From Clostridium sp. (lineage in GTDB: Bacteria; Bacillota; Clostridia; Clostridiales; Clostridiaceae): 53,208 bases of DNA. Below, piece by piece: positions 25,638 to 35,456 of the stretch (its first letter is position 1; every line of letters starts with the position of its first letter). A model generated the notes under the pieces. It saw nothing but the letters and a program-made list of their open reading frames with translations. It was not told where the DNA came from and ran no database searches. The translations under genes were made by a program, and so were the position numbers. The stretch is from the NCBI RefSeq assembly GCF_021372645.1, contig NZ_JAJFUC010000094.1, positions 1-53,208 on the forward strand, read 5' to 3'.

Positions 25638-25688
25638 TATAATGTTACTAATATTTATGCTATGCAAAGTTTCTTTACATAGCATAAA
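25638..25688 (+). promoter_or_regulatory. -10 box and 5'-UTR hairpin before the deacetylase gene
   Basis: TATAAT is at 25638-25643. An 11-bp perfect hairpin follows (TTTATGCTATG 25654-25664 with CATAGCATAAA 25678-25688), which would lie at the start of the transcript. It could be an operator or mRNA-stabilising element; function is inferred. Confidence 0.4.
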
Positions 25689-25746
25689 AGAATTTGGAAT
25701 GAATATAGTTTTATTATGAAATACAAGATTATAAGGAGTATAAAAA

Positions 25747-26505
25747 GTGGCATGGAAGAAAAAGAGGATATGGGTAGATTTAATTTTAATATTTTTTTTA
25801 ATATTTCTGTCTATCGGTATTAATAGAACTACTCAAGTTATGGGGAATATTGATGAAGAAGAACCTATTTATCGTGTTGATACAAATGAGAAAGTAGTTA
25901 GCTTAACTTTTGATGTAAATTGGACAGAAAAAGATAATCTAGAAGTAATATTAAACATATTAGAAAAATATAATGTAAAAGGAACATTCTTCATAATGGG
26001 TGGATGGGTTAATTATAGTGAAGATAATGTAAATAAGTTGAAGTTAATAAAAGAAAGGGGGCATGAAATAGGAAATCATAGTTATAAGCATCCGAGCTTT
26101 ACCAAAATTGGAGCAAATAAAATGAAGGAGGAGATAGAAAAAACTAATGAAATAATTGAAAAATATACAGGTGAAAAACCTAAATTATTTAGATTTCCAA
26201 GTGGGGATTACAATAAAGATGCTTTTTTGAAAGTAAGAAACTTAGGATATATGACTATACAATGGGATGTTGATTCTGTTGATTGGAAGGAGCTATCAGC
26301 TGAAACAGAATATAATAGGGTAATGAAAAATGTTAAGCCAGGTTCTATTATTCTTTTTCATAATGCAAAGTATACTCCTAGTAATATAGATAGGATTATA
26401 AAAGAACTAAAAGAAAAGGGATATGAGTTTAAAACTGTAGGCGAAATGATATCTTTTGAAAACTATAGTGTAGACAAGCAAGGCATTCAATATAAAAATA
26501 ATTAA
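25747..26505 (+). CDS. PdaB-like polysaccharide deacetylase
   Basis: This 252-residue protein has an N-terminal membrane anchor (about residues 8-26) and a NodB domain (about 45-240), so it faces the cell wall. NodB enzymes remove acetyl groups from peptidoglycan or chitin-like sugars. The metal-binding HSYKH and FRFPSGDYN motifs are present. Motif 1 is LTFDVNW, with one Asp rather than the usual TFDD; PdaB-type sporulation proteins share this change. Sporulation role is inferred. The start is GTG 25747, 8 bases after AAGGAG. Confidence 0.83.
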   Translation: MAWKKKRIWVDLILIFFLIFLSIGINRTTQVMGNIDEEEPIYRVDTNEKVVSLTFDVNWTEKDNLEVILNILEKYNVKGTFFIMGGWVNYSEDNVNKLKLIKERGHEIGNHSYKHPSFTKIGANKMKEEIEKTNEIIEKYTGEKPKLFRFPSGDYNKDAFLKVRNLGYMTIQWDVDSVDWKELSAETEYNRVMKNVKPGSIILFHNAKYTPSNIDRIIKELKEKGYEFKTVGEMISFENYSVDKQGIQYKNN

Positions 26506-26511
26506 TATTTA

Positions 26512-26572
26512 TTGAAAATAAACTAGTTTTTGTATTATAATGGTAATATATGCTAGTGGGAGCATATATTAC
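26512..26572 (+). promoter_or_regulatory. Promoter with perfect hairpin at the start of the SSB-like gene
   Basis: TTGAAA (26512-26517) and TATAAT (26536-26541) are 18 bases apart. A perfect 12-bp inverted repeat, GTAATATATGCT (26543-26554) and AGCATATATTAC (26561-26572), begins right after the -10 box. It covers the expected transcription start and could be an operator or a 5' mRNA hairpin. Confidence 0.6.
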
Positions 26573-26611
26573 ACAAAATAAAATAATTTCCGGTGGAGAG
26601 AGGGATTACAA

Positions 26612-27262
26612 ATGGATAATTTAATGCTAAATAACAAGATTTACCTTGAAGGTAAAGTAACATCTGGATTAGAGTTTAGTCATGAAATGTATGGAGAGGG
26701 GTTCTATACTTTTGATTTAGATGTAATGAGATTAAGCGACTCAGTAGATACATTAAATATTACTGTTTCAGAAAGATTGCTTAGTGATATTAAATTAGAG
26801 GTGGGAATAGACGTAATTGTAGAAGGACAACTTAGATCTTACAATAAGTTTATAGATGGATCTAATAAACTTATACTTACTGTTTTTGCAAGAAACATTG
26901 AACCATGCATGGAAAGAAGTAAAAATCCTAATGAAATATTCTTAGATGGATATATCTGTAAGGAACCTATTTATAGGACAACACCTTTTGGTCGTGAAAT
27001 TGCTGATGTGTTGCTAGCTGTAAATAGAGCTTATAATAAATCAGATTATATCCCAACTATTGCATGGGGAAGAAACTCAAGATTCTGTCAAACATTAAGT
27101 GTTGGTGATAATATTAAGGTTTGGGGAAGACTTCAAAGTAGGGAATACCAAAAAAAGGTATCAGATAGTGAAGTAATAAGAAAAATTGCATATGAGGTTT
27201 CAATTTCAAAAATGGAAAGAGCTCCAAAAGAGGAGATAGCAGGAGAAGAAGGTGCAGTATAA
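26612..27262 (+). CDS. Single-stranded-DNA-binding-like protein with two OB folds
   Basis: This 216-residue protein contains two SSB-like OB domains, about residues 5-100 and 108-200. The second carries the typical VNRAYNKSDYIPTIAWGR pattern of SSB. It lacks the acidic DDDIPF-type tail that recruits partner proteins; it ends EEIAGEEGAV. Clostridia encode such tandem proteins beside a canonical SSB. It may bind ssDNA in a special setting. A GGTGGAGAG site precedes the ATG. Monocistronic with its own promoter and terminator. Confidence 0.78.
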   Translation: MDNLMLNNKIYLEGKVTSGLEFSHEMYGEGFYTFDLDVMRLSDSVDTLNITVSERLLSDIKLEVGIDVIVEGQLRSYNKFIDGSNKLILTVFARNIEPCMERSKNPNEIFLDGYICKEPIYRTTPFGREIADVLLAVNRAYNKSDYIPTIAWGRNSRFCQTLSVGDNIKVWGRLQSREYQKKVSDSEVIRKIAYEVSISKMERAPKEEIAGEEGAV

Positions 27263-27337
27263 TACATCATTAAGATAGTTAATAGCTTTAGAACAATCTA
27301 TATTGGTCAATAATTAATGTTTATTTATCAAATATTT

Positions 27338-27388
27338 AAAACAAAAGGTTTCAATAAATTATAAATTTATTGAAACCTTTTGTTTTTT
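27338..27388. terminator. Strong bidirectional terminator
   Basis: A perfect 23-bp stem (27338-27360 with 27364-27386) around a 3-base loop, with A-run and T-run flanks. It separates the SSB-like gene and the convergent dapH. Confidence 0.92.
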
Positions 27389-27431
27389 AGATTCATTATG
27401 TAAGTTATAGATTATAAGCTAAAAATATTTT

Positions 27432-28142
27432 CTATTTTCTTAAATCGTCTAAAATTTGAGTTTTATCTTTTGTTTTTTCATCTACTGATTTAATTATTTT
27501 AGCAGGTGAACCAGCAACAACAACGTTCTCTGGAACATCTTCAGTAACAACAGAACCAGCAGCAACAACAGAACCAGCACCAATCTTAACTCCTTCAAGG
27601 ATTACAGAATTGGCACCAATTAAAGCATTATCACCAATCATGCAAGGTTCTTTACTTGGTGGTTCCAGTACTCCAGCAACAACAGCACCAGCACCTAGAT
27701 GAACATTCTTACCTAATTGTCCACGAGCTCCAACTACTGCATTCATATCAATCATAGTTCCATCGCCGATTTCAGCTCCAATGTTAATTACAGCACCCAT
27801 CATTACTATAGCATTTTTACCAATGATAACTTTGTCTCTTATGATAGCACCTGGTTCAATTCTAGCATCTACTTCAAGTAAATCTAACATAGGAACGGCA
27901 GAATTTCTTCTATCATTTTCTATTCTAAAGTGTTTAATAAGGTGTTTATTATCTAATACTATTTTAGTTATAGAATCAGATTCTCCCATTAGTATATAAA
28001 ATCCATTAGTACCATACCATTCTACATCATTCATTTCAGCATTGCTTAAATCCCCATTAACATAAACTTTCACTGGAGTTGATTTTTTTGACTCCTTAAT
28101 GAATCTAGCGATTTCGTAAGGATCCGTTAAATTATATGACAT
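27432..28142 (-). CDS. dapH: Tetrahydrodipicolinate N-acetyltransferase
   Basis: This 236-residue cytoplasmic enzyme acetylates tetrahydrodipicolinate with acetyl-CoA, the first step of the acetylase branch to meso-diaminopimelate and lysine. The N-terminal DapH domain (about 1-85) precedes a left-handed beta-helix of hexapeptide repeats (about 90-215: [35 protein letters not shown]). Length is normal. It is transcribed away from the aminotransferase gene at 28480, which probably acts later in the same branch. AAGGGTGA precedes the ATG. Confidence 0.94.
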   Translation of the reverse strand: MSYNLTDPYEIARFIKESKKSTPVKVYVNGDLSNAEMNDVEWYGTNGFYILMGESDSITKIVLDNKHLIKHFRIENDRRNSAVPMLDLLEVDARIEPGAIIRDKVIIGKNAIVMMGAVINIGAEIGDGTMIDMNAVVGARGQLGKNVHLGAGAVVAGVLEPPSKEPCMIGDNALIGANSVILEGVKIGAGSVVAAGSVVTEDVPENVVVAGSPAKIIKSVDEKTKDKTQILDDLRK

Positions 28143-28479
28143 TATATCACCCTTTCCATTATTTTAGCGATCTACATTATTATAATAAAGATTGAACACA
28201 ATTAAAAGAGGAATACGCAAAAAAATACAAATAGTTTGAATGAATATTCATAATGTTGTAAAATGAATTTATATTACAGTATAGATACCTACAATGCATA
28301 ATTAACAATTGAGAAACAAGATCATAGAGAAAGTTCAAGAAACCAAATATAAAATGCTAGGGTATTTCTATATAAAATAATTAAATGACATTAGAAATTG
28401 TATCATCATTGTGAATAGTTAATAAAAAAGCTTTGGTATCTATAAATAAAGGTTATTAAATATAGGAGGCATTATAAGT
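28143..28479. other. Divergent promoter region between dapH and the aminotransferase gene
   Basis: This 337-bp AT-rich stretch separates two divergent lysine-pathway genes. I looked for the conserved parts of a lysine riboswitch and saw none on either strand. GGAGG for the aminotransferase lies at about 28464. Confidence 0.45.
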
Positions 28480-29625
28480 ATGAATAAACAAGTTGAAAAA
28501 ATACAGATTTCAGGGATAAGAAGATTTGCAGAAAAGGTTAAAAAGGTAGATGGAGCAATTTCATTAACGCTTGGGCAACCAGATTTCTGTGTGCCATTAA
28601 ACATATCAGAAGGGATGATTAATGCTATTAAAAGCAATAAAACAACATATACATCAAATGCAGGTATAGATGAGCTTAGAGACGAGATTTGTAAATATCT
28701 AAAAACCTTCCATATTGAGTATAATAAGGAGGAAGTGTGTATAACAGTTGGCGGTAGTGAAGGATTGTATTCAGTATTATTTGCTTTAATGAATGAAGGT
28801 GATAAGATTTTAATACCAGGACCAGCTTATCCAGCTTATGAAAATATTTCAATAATGATAGGAGCAGAAGTTGTAAATTATGGTTTAAATGAAGATTTCA
28901 CCTTGAATATAGATGAAATAAAAGAAAAATTGGAAAAAGAAGATATAAAATATTTAATGTTATCTTTTCCTTCAAATCCTACAGGTGCAATTTTGTCTAG
29001 AAAGCAAAGAGATGAGCTTGTTGAATTAATAAAAGAAAGAGATATTATAGTAATAACTGATGAAATGTATTCAGCTATAATTTTTGATGATTATTATTCA
29101 GTAGCTCAAGTAAGTGAAATAAAAGATAAAATTATATATGTAAGTGGATTTTCAAAAATATTTTCTATGACAGGGCTTAGAATTGGATATGTAGCATGTA
29201 GTGAGAAGTATATGAGAGAAATAATCAAGGTACATCAATATGCAGTATCTTGTGCTCCATCAATAGCTCAATATGGTGCACTTGAAGGATTGAAAAATTC
29301 ACTTGGTGATGTTGAAGATATGAAAAAATCTTTTGAAAAAAGAAAAGATTATTGCATGAATAGATTAAAACAACTTAATTTAGAAGTTGCAGAGCCTAAG
29401 GGAGCATTTTATATCTTCCCTTCAATTAAAAAATTTAATATGCTTTCAGAAGATTTTTGTGAGAAATTATTAAATGAAGGAAAACTAGCTTGCGTACCAG
29501 GTACAGCCTTTGGTGATTTAGGAGAAGGATATATGAGAATATCATATTGTTATTCTGATGAAATTTTAAAGGAAGCATTTGATAGACTTGAGAACTTTTT
29601 AAAATTTAATTTTCCAAATTGTTAA
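28480..29625 (+). CDS. PLP-dependent aminotransferase, probably N-acetyl-LL-diaminopimelate aminotransferase
   Basis: This 381-residue fold-type I class I/II aminotransferase has the usual landmarks: TSNAGIDELR, SFPSNPTGA, DEMYSAI and the PLP-lysine motif SGFSKIFSMTGLRIGY (Lys near residue 228). Its position beside dapH, and close to dapB, dapA and asd, suggests the PatA role, transferring nitrogen to N-acetyl-2-amino-6-oxopimelate. Sequence alone does not exclude another aromatic or aspartate aminotransferase activity. TAGGAGGC precedes the ATG. Confidence 0.85.
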   Translation: MNKQVEKIQISGIRRFAEKVKKVDGAISLTLGQPDFCVPLNISEGMINAIKSNKTTYTSNAGIDELRDEICKYLKTFHIEYNKEEVCITVGGSEGLYSVLFALMNEGDKILIPGPAYPAYENISIMIGAEVVNYGLNEDFTLNIDEIKEKLEKEDIKYLMLSFPSNPTGAILSRKQRDELVELIKERDIIVITDEMYSAIIFDDYYSVAQVSEIKDKIIYVSGFSKIFSMTGLRIGYVACSEKYMREIIKVHQYAVSCAPSIAQYGALEGLKNSLGDVEDMKKSFEKRKDYCMNRLKQLNLEVAEPKGAFYIFPSIKKFNMLSEDFCEKLLNEGKLACVPGTAFGDLGEGYMRISYCYSDEILKEAFDRLENFLKFNFPNC

Positions 29626-29737
29626 TTAACATAGATACCCAACTTCTCAATTAAATAAAATTATATTTTAATATATAATTATAGCTTTGACTTTGGATGT
29701 CTATATTAAAATAAAGTTATAAATAGGAGGACTTACA

Positions 29738-30055
29738 ATGAGTGAATTTAAAAATGTTACAGCAGTAAAAAAAGCAAATGTGTATTTTGATGGAAAGGTT
29801 ACTAGTAGAACAGTCATATTTGAAGATGGTGAAAGAAAAACTTTAGGAATAATGTTGCCAGGTGATTATGAATTTGGTACAGGAGATAAAGAAGTGATGG
29901 AGATTTTAGGTGGATCAATGGATGTTAAATTACCAGGTTCAGATAAGTTTGTTACATATAAAGAAGGAGAAGCTTTTTCAGTTCCAGCAAATTCTAAGTT
30001 TAGTTTAGTTGTAAAAGAAGTAGCAGATTATTGTTGTTCTTATATTAAAGAATAA
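29738..30055 (+). CDS. ppnP: Pyrimidine/purine nucleoside phosphorylase PpnP
   Basis: This 105-residue protein is a single cupin-like domain of the PpnP (YaiE, DUF1255) family, which phosphorolyses diverse nucleosides. Family pattern is seen in [38 protein letters not shown] and [15 protein letters not shown] precedes the ATG. It sits between lysine genes without an obvious functional link. Confidence 0.9.
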   Translation: MSEFKNVTAVKKANVYFDGKVTSRTVIFEDGERKTLGIMLPGDYEFGTGDKEVMEILGGSMDVKLPGSDKFVTYKEGEAFSVPANSKFSLVVKEVADYCCSYIKE

Positions 30056-30123
30056 TTTAGAATATATAATTCAATTAGAACAGTTAATTAAAGAACTAAT
30101 TGAATAGTATTTCACCATATAAC

Positions 30124-30166
30124 AAAAAAGCAGAAGAGACAAAAATATCCTTCTGCTTTTTTATGC
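30124..30166. terminator. Bidirectional terminator between ppnP and dapB
   Basis: AAAAAAGCAGAAG and CTTCTGCTTTTTT form about a 13-bp stem around a loop of roughly 13 bases. A-run and T-run flanks let it serve both converging genes. Confidence 0.88.
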
Positions 30167-30176
30167 TATAGTAATA

Positions 30177-30932
30177 TTATCTAAGTACTATAACATCATT
30201 CATGTCATATAGTCCTGATTTAGTTACAGTAGCCATATATTCACAGGCTTTTAAAGCACCAATTGCGAAAACTTCTCTTGATATTGCTTTATGAGTTAAT
30301 TCTATTACTTCACCAGTTCCAGCAAAAATAACTTCGTGGTCTCCTATAATAGAGCCACCTCTAACTGCATGGATACCAATTTCATTTTCTTCTCTTTTAG
30401 AATTACCTTCTCTTCCATATACATATTTAGTGGAATCTTTTATAGAATCTTTTATAGCATCAGCAAGCATTATTGCAGTACCACTAGGTGCATCTACTTT
30501 TTGGTTATGATGCTTTTCAACTATTTCTATATCATAATTTCCATAAAGAAGTGGAGTTATTTTCTTTAAAAGAGAGCTTATTAAATTAATTCCAAGCGAC
30601 ATATTACCTGATCTAAATAACTTAAGAGATTTACTTTTCTCATCTATTAAAGCTAAATCTTCCTGTGAAAATCCAGTTGAACAGATTACTAATGGTTTGT
30701 TATTTTTTTCAGTTAATTCTAATAGACTGTGAAGAGCATCAGCTCTTGAAAAATCTAGTAAAACATCATAGTCAACATTTAAATCTTTTAAACTTTCAAA
30801 GATAGGGTATGATGAAATGCTAGGAAATTTATCAATTCCAGCAATTATTTCTACACCCTTAAATTTAGTAGCACATTCCGTAATCATTTTACCCATTTTA
30901 CCTGAGCAGCCATTTAATACTATTTTAATCAT
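30177..30932 (-). CDS. dapB: 4-hydroxy-tetrahydrodipicolinate reductase
   Basis: This 251-residue cytoplasmic enzyme reduces the DapA product with NAD(P)H to tetrahydrodipicolinate. The nucleotide-binding loop [10 protein letters not shown] is at the N-terminus and the catalytic motif [15 protein letters not shown] is at about residues 138-152. It lies 9 bases after the dapA stop, so asd-dapA-dapB form an operon. The ribosome site AAGGTGAT overlaps the dapA stop codon. Length is slightly short of some homologues but all motifs are present. Confidence 0.96.
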   Translation of the reverse strand: MIKIVLNGCSGKMGKMITECATKFKGVEIIAGIDKFPSISSYPIFESLKDLNVDYDVLLDFSRADALHSLLELTEKNNKPLVICSTGFSQEDLALIDEKSKSLKLFRSGNMSLGINLISSLLKKITPLLYGNYDIEIVEKHHNQKVDAPSGTAIMLADAIKDSIKDSTKYVYGREGNSKREENEIGIHAVRGGSIIGDHEVIFAGTGEVIELTHKAISREVFAIGALKACEYMATVTKSGLYDMNDVIVLR

Positions 30933-30941
30933 CTTATCACC

Positions 30942-31820
30942 TTACATCAATTTATTATCTATTAAAGCAGCTTTTAATATTTCTTCGTTGTTACTATCCA
31001 TTTCACAAAGAGGAAGTCTTAAGGGGCCAACTTCAAGTCCCATAAGATTCATGGCTGTTTTAATTGGGATTGGATTTGCTTCTATAAATAAAGCGTTTGC
31101 TAAAGATAAGGTATCTAACTGAATATCTAAAGCTTCTTTATAATTATTATTTAAACATTTCTGAGCTATTTCATGAACTTTACTTGGAATTATATTAGCT
31201 AAAACAGAGATAACTCCCTTTCCACCAAGAGATAGTATAGAAACTATTTGATCATCATTACCAGAATAAATATCAACAGAATCTCTGCATAATGCTCTCA
31301 TTTGAACTATTTGACTGATATTTCCACTAGCTTCTTTTATAGCAACAACATTGCTTAGTTCTGCAAGTTTAACTAAAGTTTTAGGGGTAATATTAATTCC
31401 AGTCCTTCCAGGAACATTATAAAGTATTATAGGTGTACTAACTTCATCATTTATAGCTTTAAAATGTTTTACCAAACCATTTTGAGTAGTTTTGTTATAA
31501 TATGGAGTAATAACAAGAAGCCCATCTACCCCAACACTTTCTGCATATTTACTCATTGAAATAGCAGAAACAGTATTGTTTGAACCAGTCCCTGCGATTA
31601 CAGGGATTCTTTTGTTAATTACATCAACTGTAAATTTAATTGTATCTTTCTTCTCTTTTTCTGTCATTGTAGTAGCTTCACCTGTAGTGCCACAAATAAC
31701 AATGGCATCAGTACCTTCTTTTACATGCCATTCAAGTAGAGCTTTAAGTTTTTCAAAATGAACTCCATTGTCATTAAAAGGGGTAACTATAGCTACAGCT
31801 GAACCCTGAAATATTGACAT
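30942..31820 (-). CDS. dapA: 4-hydroxy-tetrahydrodipicolinate synthase
   Basis: This 292-residue TIM-barrel aldolase condenses pyruvate with aspartate semialdehyde, the committed step to lysine and diaminopimelate. Motifs: [10 protein letters not shown] near residue 44, LYNVPGRTG near 135, and the Schiff-base lysine in VAIKEASG near 163. A TTGGAGGAATC site precedes the ATG. It is the middle gene of the asd-dapA-dapB operon, 28 bases after asd. Confidence 0.97.
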   Translation of the reverse strand: MSIFQGSAVAIVTPFNDNGVHFEKLKALLEWHVKEGTDAIVICGTTGEATTMTEKEKKDTIKFTVDVINKRIPVIAGTGSNNTVSAISMSKYAESVGVDGLLVITPYYNKTTQNGLVKHFKAINDEVSTPIILYNVPGRTGINITPKTLVKLAELSNVVAIKEASGNISQIVQMRALCRDSVDIYSGNDDQIVSILSLGGKGVISVLANIIPSKVHEIAQKCLNNNYKEALDIQLDTLSLANALFIEANPIPIKTAMNLMGLEVGPLRLPLCEMDSNNEEILKAALIDNKLM

Positions 31821-31848
31821 TTAGATTCCTCCAACAAATTATTATAAG

Positions 31849-32841
31849 CTATTTATTGTTTTTTATTATCAATTCTGCAATTTGAATAGCGTTAAGTGCT
31901 GCTCCTTTTCTTATGTTATCACCAACAACCCATAAGTTTAGACCATTATCTACGCTAAAGTCTCTTCTTATTCTTCCAACATAGACATCGTCTTTACCTG
32001 TAACTTCAAGTGCAGTTGGATATTTTAATTCCTCAACATTATCATATACAGTTACACCTTGAGTGTTTCCTAATAATTCAAAAATATCTTTTATATCAAA
32101 TTCAGAATTAAGTTCTACATTTATACTTTCACTATGGCTGTTAAGTACAGCAACTCTTGCAGTTGTTGCTGTTACTCTTAAGTCTGGTTCATGAAGTATT
32201 TTTCTTGTTTCTTTAATCATTTTTTCTTCTTCTTTAGTGTAACCATTTTCTAAAAAAACATCTATATGAGGTAATACATTACCAGCTATAGGATAAGGGA
32301 ATTTTTTAGGTGCAATACCTTTAATGCCATCTTCTAAATCTTTAATACCTTGTACACCTGCTCCTGAAACTGCTTGATAAGTAGAATAAACAATTCTCTT
32401 TATTCCATATTTATCATTTAAAGCTTTCATTATAGGCATTGCTTGAATTGTTGAACAATTTGGATTTGCAATTATTCCTTTATGAAGCTTAATGTCTTCT
32501 GGATTAACTTCAGGTACTACAAGTGGCACCTCAGGATCCATTCTCCAAGTACTACTATTATCAATTACTACAGCCCCATACTGTGCAAAAACAGGTGCAA
32601 ATTCTTTACTTGCATCTCCTCCAGCTGAAAATAGTGCATAATCTATTTTTTTATCTTTTATATTTTTTTCGCAAGTTTCTTCAACTAAATAATCCTTCCC
32701 TTTAAATGATAAAGTACTACCTTCTGATCTCTTTGATGCGAAAAGATACAAATTTTTTACTGGAAAATTTCTTTCTTTTAAGATTTCTAAAAACTTTCTT
32801 CCTACATTTCCAGTAGCCCCAACTATTGCAATATTATACAC
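31849..32841 (-). CDS. asd: Aspartate-semialdehyde dehydrogenase
   Basis: This 330-residue enzyme reduces aspartyl phosphate to aspartate semialdehyde with NADPH. It has the nucleotide-binding GATGNVGRKF loop at the N-terminus, the catalytic cysteine in NPNCSTIQ near residue 129, and the GAGVQG stretch. The start is GTG 32841, about 6 bases after GGAGGG. It heads the leftward asd-dapA-dapB operon. The 281-bp upstream region shared with the divergent SASP gene shows no riboswitch that I can recognise. Confidence 0.97.
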   Translation of the reverse strand: MYNIAIVGATGNVGRKFLEILKERNFPVKNLYLFASKRSEGSTLSFKGKDYLVEETCEKNIKDKKIDYALFSAGGDASKEFAPVFAQYGAVVIDNSSTWRMDPEVPLVVPEVNPEDIKLHKGIIANPNCSTIQAMPIMKALNDKYGIKRIVYSTYQAVSGAGVQGIKDLEDGIKGIAPKKFPYPIAGNVLPHIDVFLENGYTKEEEKMIKETRKILHEPDLRVTATTARVAVLNSHSESINVELNSEFDIKDIFELLGNTQGVTVYDNVEELKYPTALEVTGKDDVYVGRIRRDFSVDNGLNLWVVGDNIRKGAALNAIQIAELIIKNNK

Positions 32842-33122
32842 AATAATCCCTCCTAAATTTAATTATATATATTTTAATATATACAAATACTATAGTTAAA
32901 TATTAAATAAATATCAAGTCAATAGGGTAAATAAGTTGAAAAAATCTATTCATTACTTTAATATATTCCATTAATTGAGAATATGATAAAGATTTATGCA
33001 TAGTTATGCAGATATTTAGAAATAATGAAGTCTTAATTTTTAGAAAAATATAATTTCATAGAATAGTAATAAAATAGCAGGAAATAATAGTACTAATACA
33101 TTTGAAATTGGAGGAATTAAAA

Positions 33123-33344
33123 ATGAGTAGTGATCGTATAAAAAAAGTGATAAAGTCAAAAATCAAAGCTAATAAAGAACTTACAGAAGCTGAAAAAATG
33201 AGAGAAGAAATTAAGTATGAAATTGCAGAAGAGCTGGGATTAGCTGATAAGGTTAATAAACAAGGATGGGGTGAATTATCTGCTGAGGAAACTGGACGAA
33301 TAGGAGGACTTATGGCTAAACGAAAAAAAAACTACCTTAAATAA
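33123..33344 (+). CDS. Small acid-soluble spore protein, SspF-like alpha/beta type
   Basis: This 73-residue protein ends in EIKYEIAEELGLADKV followed by GWGELSAEETGRIGG, the pattern of SspF-type alpha/beta SASPs that coat and protect spore DNA. The N-terminal 25 residues are lysine-rich. ATG 33123 is chosen because GGAGG at 33110-33114 precedes it; an in-frame TTG at 33102 lies before that site. Expression in the forespore is expected from the family, but I could not pick out a sporulation promoter with confidence. Confidence 0.85.
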   Translation: MSSDRIKKVIKSKIKANKELTEAEKMREEIKYEIAEELGLADKVNKQGWGELSAEETGRIGGLMAKRKKNYLK

Positions 33345-33441
33345 AGACTGTTAAGGGTGCTTACTAATTGACTAAGTAAATAATTACGATATAATATATT
33401 AGATGAATTAGTACACTAAAGTTAAGGACGTGATAAATTAA

Positions 33442-34179
33442 ATGGCATATAGAGAATTTGCAAATATATATGATGAATTAATATATGAAGATATTAATTA
33501 TGATAAAGTTGCAGAAAAGATTATAGATTTATATACCGAAAACAGTATAAGTTTCGAAGATTATTTAGATTTAGCATGTGGAACAGGTAATGTTGCAATT
33601 AAGGTAGCAAAATACTTTAAAAACACATATGCAGTAGATTTATCAGATGATATGTTAAATATTGCCTTCGATAAGTTTAAGAAGAATAAAATTAAAGCAA
33701 AAGTAATATGTCAAGATATGCGTGAATTAAGCTTAAATAAGAAATTTAATCTTATAACTTCTGTGCTTGATTCGACTAATTATATAATAGAGGATGAAGA
33801 TTTGTTTAATTATTTCAAAAAGGTGTATGAACATTTAAAAGAAGATGGAATATTTATTTTTGATATAAATTCATATTATAAACTTTCTACAGTCATTGGA
33901 AATAATATTTATACATATAGCTCAGATGAAATTTTTTATACATGGGAAAATTCTTTTGAAGAAGAAGTATTAAATATGTTCTTAACTTTTTTTGTAAAAC
34001 AAGATAATGGACTTTATGAAAAATTTGAAGAAGAGCATTTTGAAAGGGCATATAAAGAAACATATATAGAACAAGTTTTAGAGCAATGTGGCTTTAAACT
34101 TCTTAAAAAATTTGCAGGGTATTCTGAGAAAAAAGTAGACGAAAATAGTGAGAGAATACTTTATGTAGTAAGAAAATAG
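33442..34179 (+). CDS. Class I SAM-dependent methyltransferase
   Basis: This 245-residue cytoplasmic protein has a Rossmann-like methyltransferase fold. Motif I is LDLACGTGNVAIK (about residues 40-53), the acidic end of strand 2 is YAVDLSDDM, and ICQDMREL follows. The substrate is unknown; relatives with this length are annotated only as methyltransferases. A weak AAGGACG site precedes the ATG. Confidence 0.85.
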   Translation: MAYREFANIYDELIYEDINYDKVAEKIIDLYTENSISFEDYLDLACGTGNVAIKVAKYFKNTYAVDLSDDMLNIAFDKFKKNKIKAKVICQDMRELSLNKKFNLITSVLDSTNYIIEDEDLFNYFKKVYEHLKEDGIFIFDINSYYKLSTVIGNNIYTYSSDEIFYTWENSFEEEVLNMFLTFFVKQDNGLYEKFEEEHFERAYKETYIEQVLEQCGFKLLKKFAGYSEKKVDENSERILYVVRK

Positions 34180-34246
34180 TGTAAAAAATTTATTTTGATT
34201 TTGAGTATTAAGATACATTTAAATTAAAATGTAAATAGGAGATGAA

Positions 34247-35131
34247 ATGATAATGGATGATAAAATAATCAGAGCAACGGCTAAAGATGGAATGGTTAGA
34301 ATAATTGCAGGAATTACAACTAATTTAGTAAATGAAGGTACTAGTATACATGAATGTACACCAGTAGCAGCTGCCAGTTTTGGAAGAATGATAACTGCTG
34401 GAGCATTAATAGGAACAACATTGAAAAGTGAAAAAGAAGTTATAACTTTAAAGATAGATGGTAATGGAGAAGCAAAGGGAATAACTGTAACTGCTCATAA
34501 TGATGCGACTGTTAAAGGCTTTATAGGAAATCCATATATTGATAGACCACTTAATGAAAAAGGAAAATTAGATGTTGGTGGAGCTATAGGAAAAGACGGA
34601 ATTTTATATGTAATAAAAGATTTAGGATTAAAAGATCCATATGTTGGACAAGTTCCAATACAAACAGGAGAAATAGGAGATGATTTTGCATATTACTTTA
34701 CAGTATCAGAACAAACACCATCAGCAGTATCACTTGGTGTACTAGTTGATAAAGATTTATCTATAAAAGCTGCTGGAGGTTTTATAGTTCAAATGATGCC
34801 AGGGGCAGATGAGCTTCTTGCAGATGTTATAACATATAGATTGGAAGAAATTCCACCGATAACTACTTTGATAAGTGAAGGAAAAACTATAGAAGAGGTC
34901 TTAGAATATATTTTTGATGGAATGGATTTAAAAATATTAGATTCTCTTAAACCAGAATATAAGTGTGATTGCTCTAGGGAAAGAGTTGAAAAAGCATTAA
35001 TATCTGTTGGGAAAGAAACTCTTAAAGAAATATATGATGATGAAAAAACAGAAGAAGTAGTATGTAACTTCTGTAACAAGAAATATGAATTCACTAATAA
35101 AGAAATAGGTGAATTATTGAATAATAAATAA
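34247..35131 (+). CDS. hslO: Redox-regulated chaperone Hsp33
   Basis: This 294-residue chaperone is activated by oxidation and unfolding. The N-terminal core (about 1-230) holds typical stretches such as [17 protein letters not shown] and [10 protein letters not shown]-like segments, and the C-terminal zinc switch has CDC near residue 246 and CNFC near residue 280. The start at ATG 34247 is 5 bases after AGGAG; ATG 34253 is also possible. Single gene followed by a strong terminator. Confidence 0.94.
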   Translation: MIMDDKIIRATAKDGMVRIIAGITTNLVNEGTSIHECTPVAAASFGRMITAGALIGTTLKSEKEVITLKIDGNGEAKGITVTAHNDATVKGFIGNPYIDRPLNEKGKLDVGGAIGKDGILYVIKDLGLKDPYVGQVPIQTGEIGDDFAYYFTVSEQTPSAVSLGVLVDKDLSIKAAGGFIVQMMPGADELLADVITYRLEEIPPITTLISEGKTIEEVLEYIFDGMDLKILDSLKPEYKCDCSRERVEKALISVGKETLKEIYDDEKTEEVVCNFCNKKYEFTNKEIGELLNNK

Positions 35132-35210
35132 GAATAAGTATTTACTTTCTCGATTAGATACATATTAATGTGTTAAGTATTGAATATATATATAATTAAT
35201 AAAATAAATG

Positions 35211-35258
35211 AAAAAAGGATAATCTGATAAATTTTAAATATCAGATTATCCTTTTTTC
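35211..35258 (+). terminator. Terminator of hslO
   Basis: A perfect 19-bp stem (35211-35229 with 35239-35257) around a 9-base loop, with A-run and T-run. Confidence 0.92.
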
Positions 35259-35327
35259 GGTAGATTATACGCATAAATATGATTCTCACCGTGGAAATCT
35301 ATATTTTAGTGATATAACATTTGTAGA

Positions 35328-35342
35328 AAAATGTGGTATAAT
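35328..35342 (+). promoter_or_regulatory. Extended -10 promoter before the amylase gene
   Basis: TGGTATAAT (35334-35342) is an extended -10 element. No good -35 is present at the usual distance. It lies 115 bases before the amylase start in a 325-bp gap with nothing else recognisable beyond the hslO terminator. Confidence 0.4.
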
Positions 35343-35456
35343 TTAAAGGAATTACTAAGATTAAGTTATTTATAATTCAATTTCCAAAAGAAATTGTACC
35401 ACAATTATCAACTGTAAATTAAAAAGATGGCATTGTCACTTTATGTGGAGGTAGAG

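Noticed and set aside
28143-28479. Lysine riboswitch upstream of dapH or the aminotransferase gene
   Set aside because: No conserved L-box segments were recognised by eye on either strand; a covariance search would be decisive.
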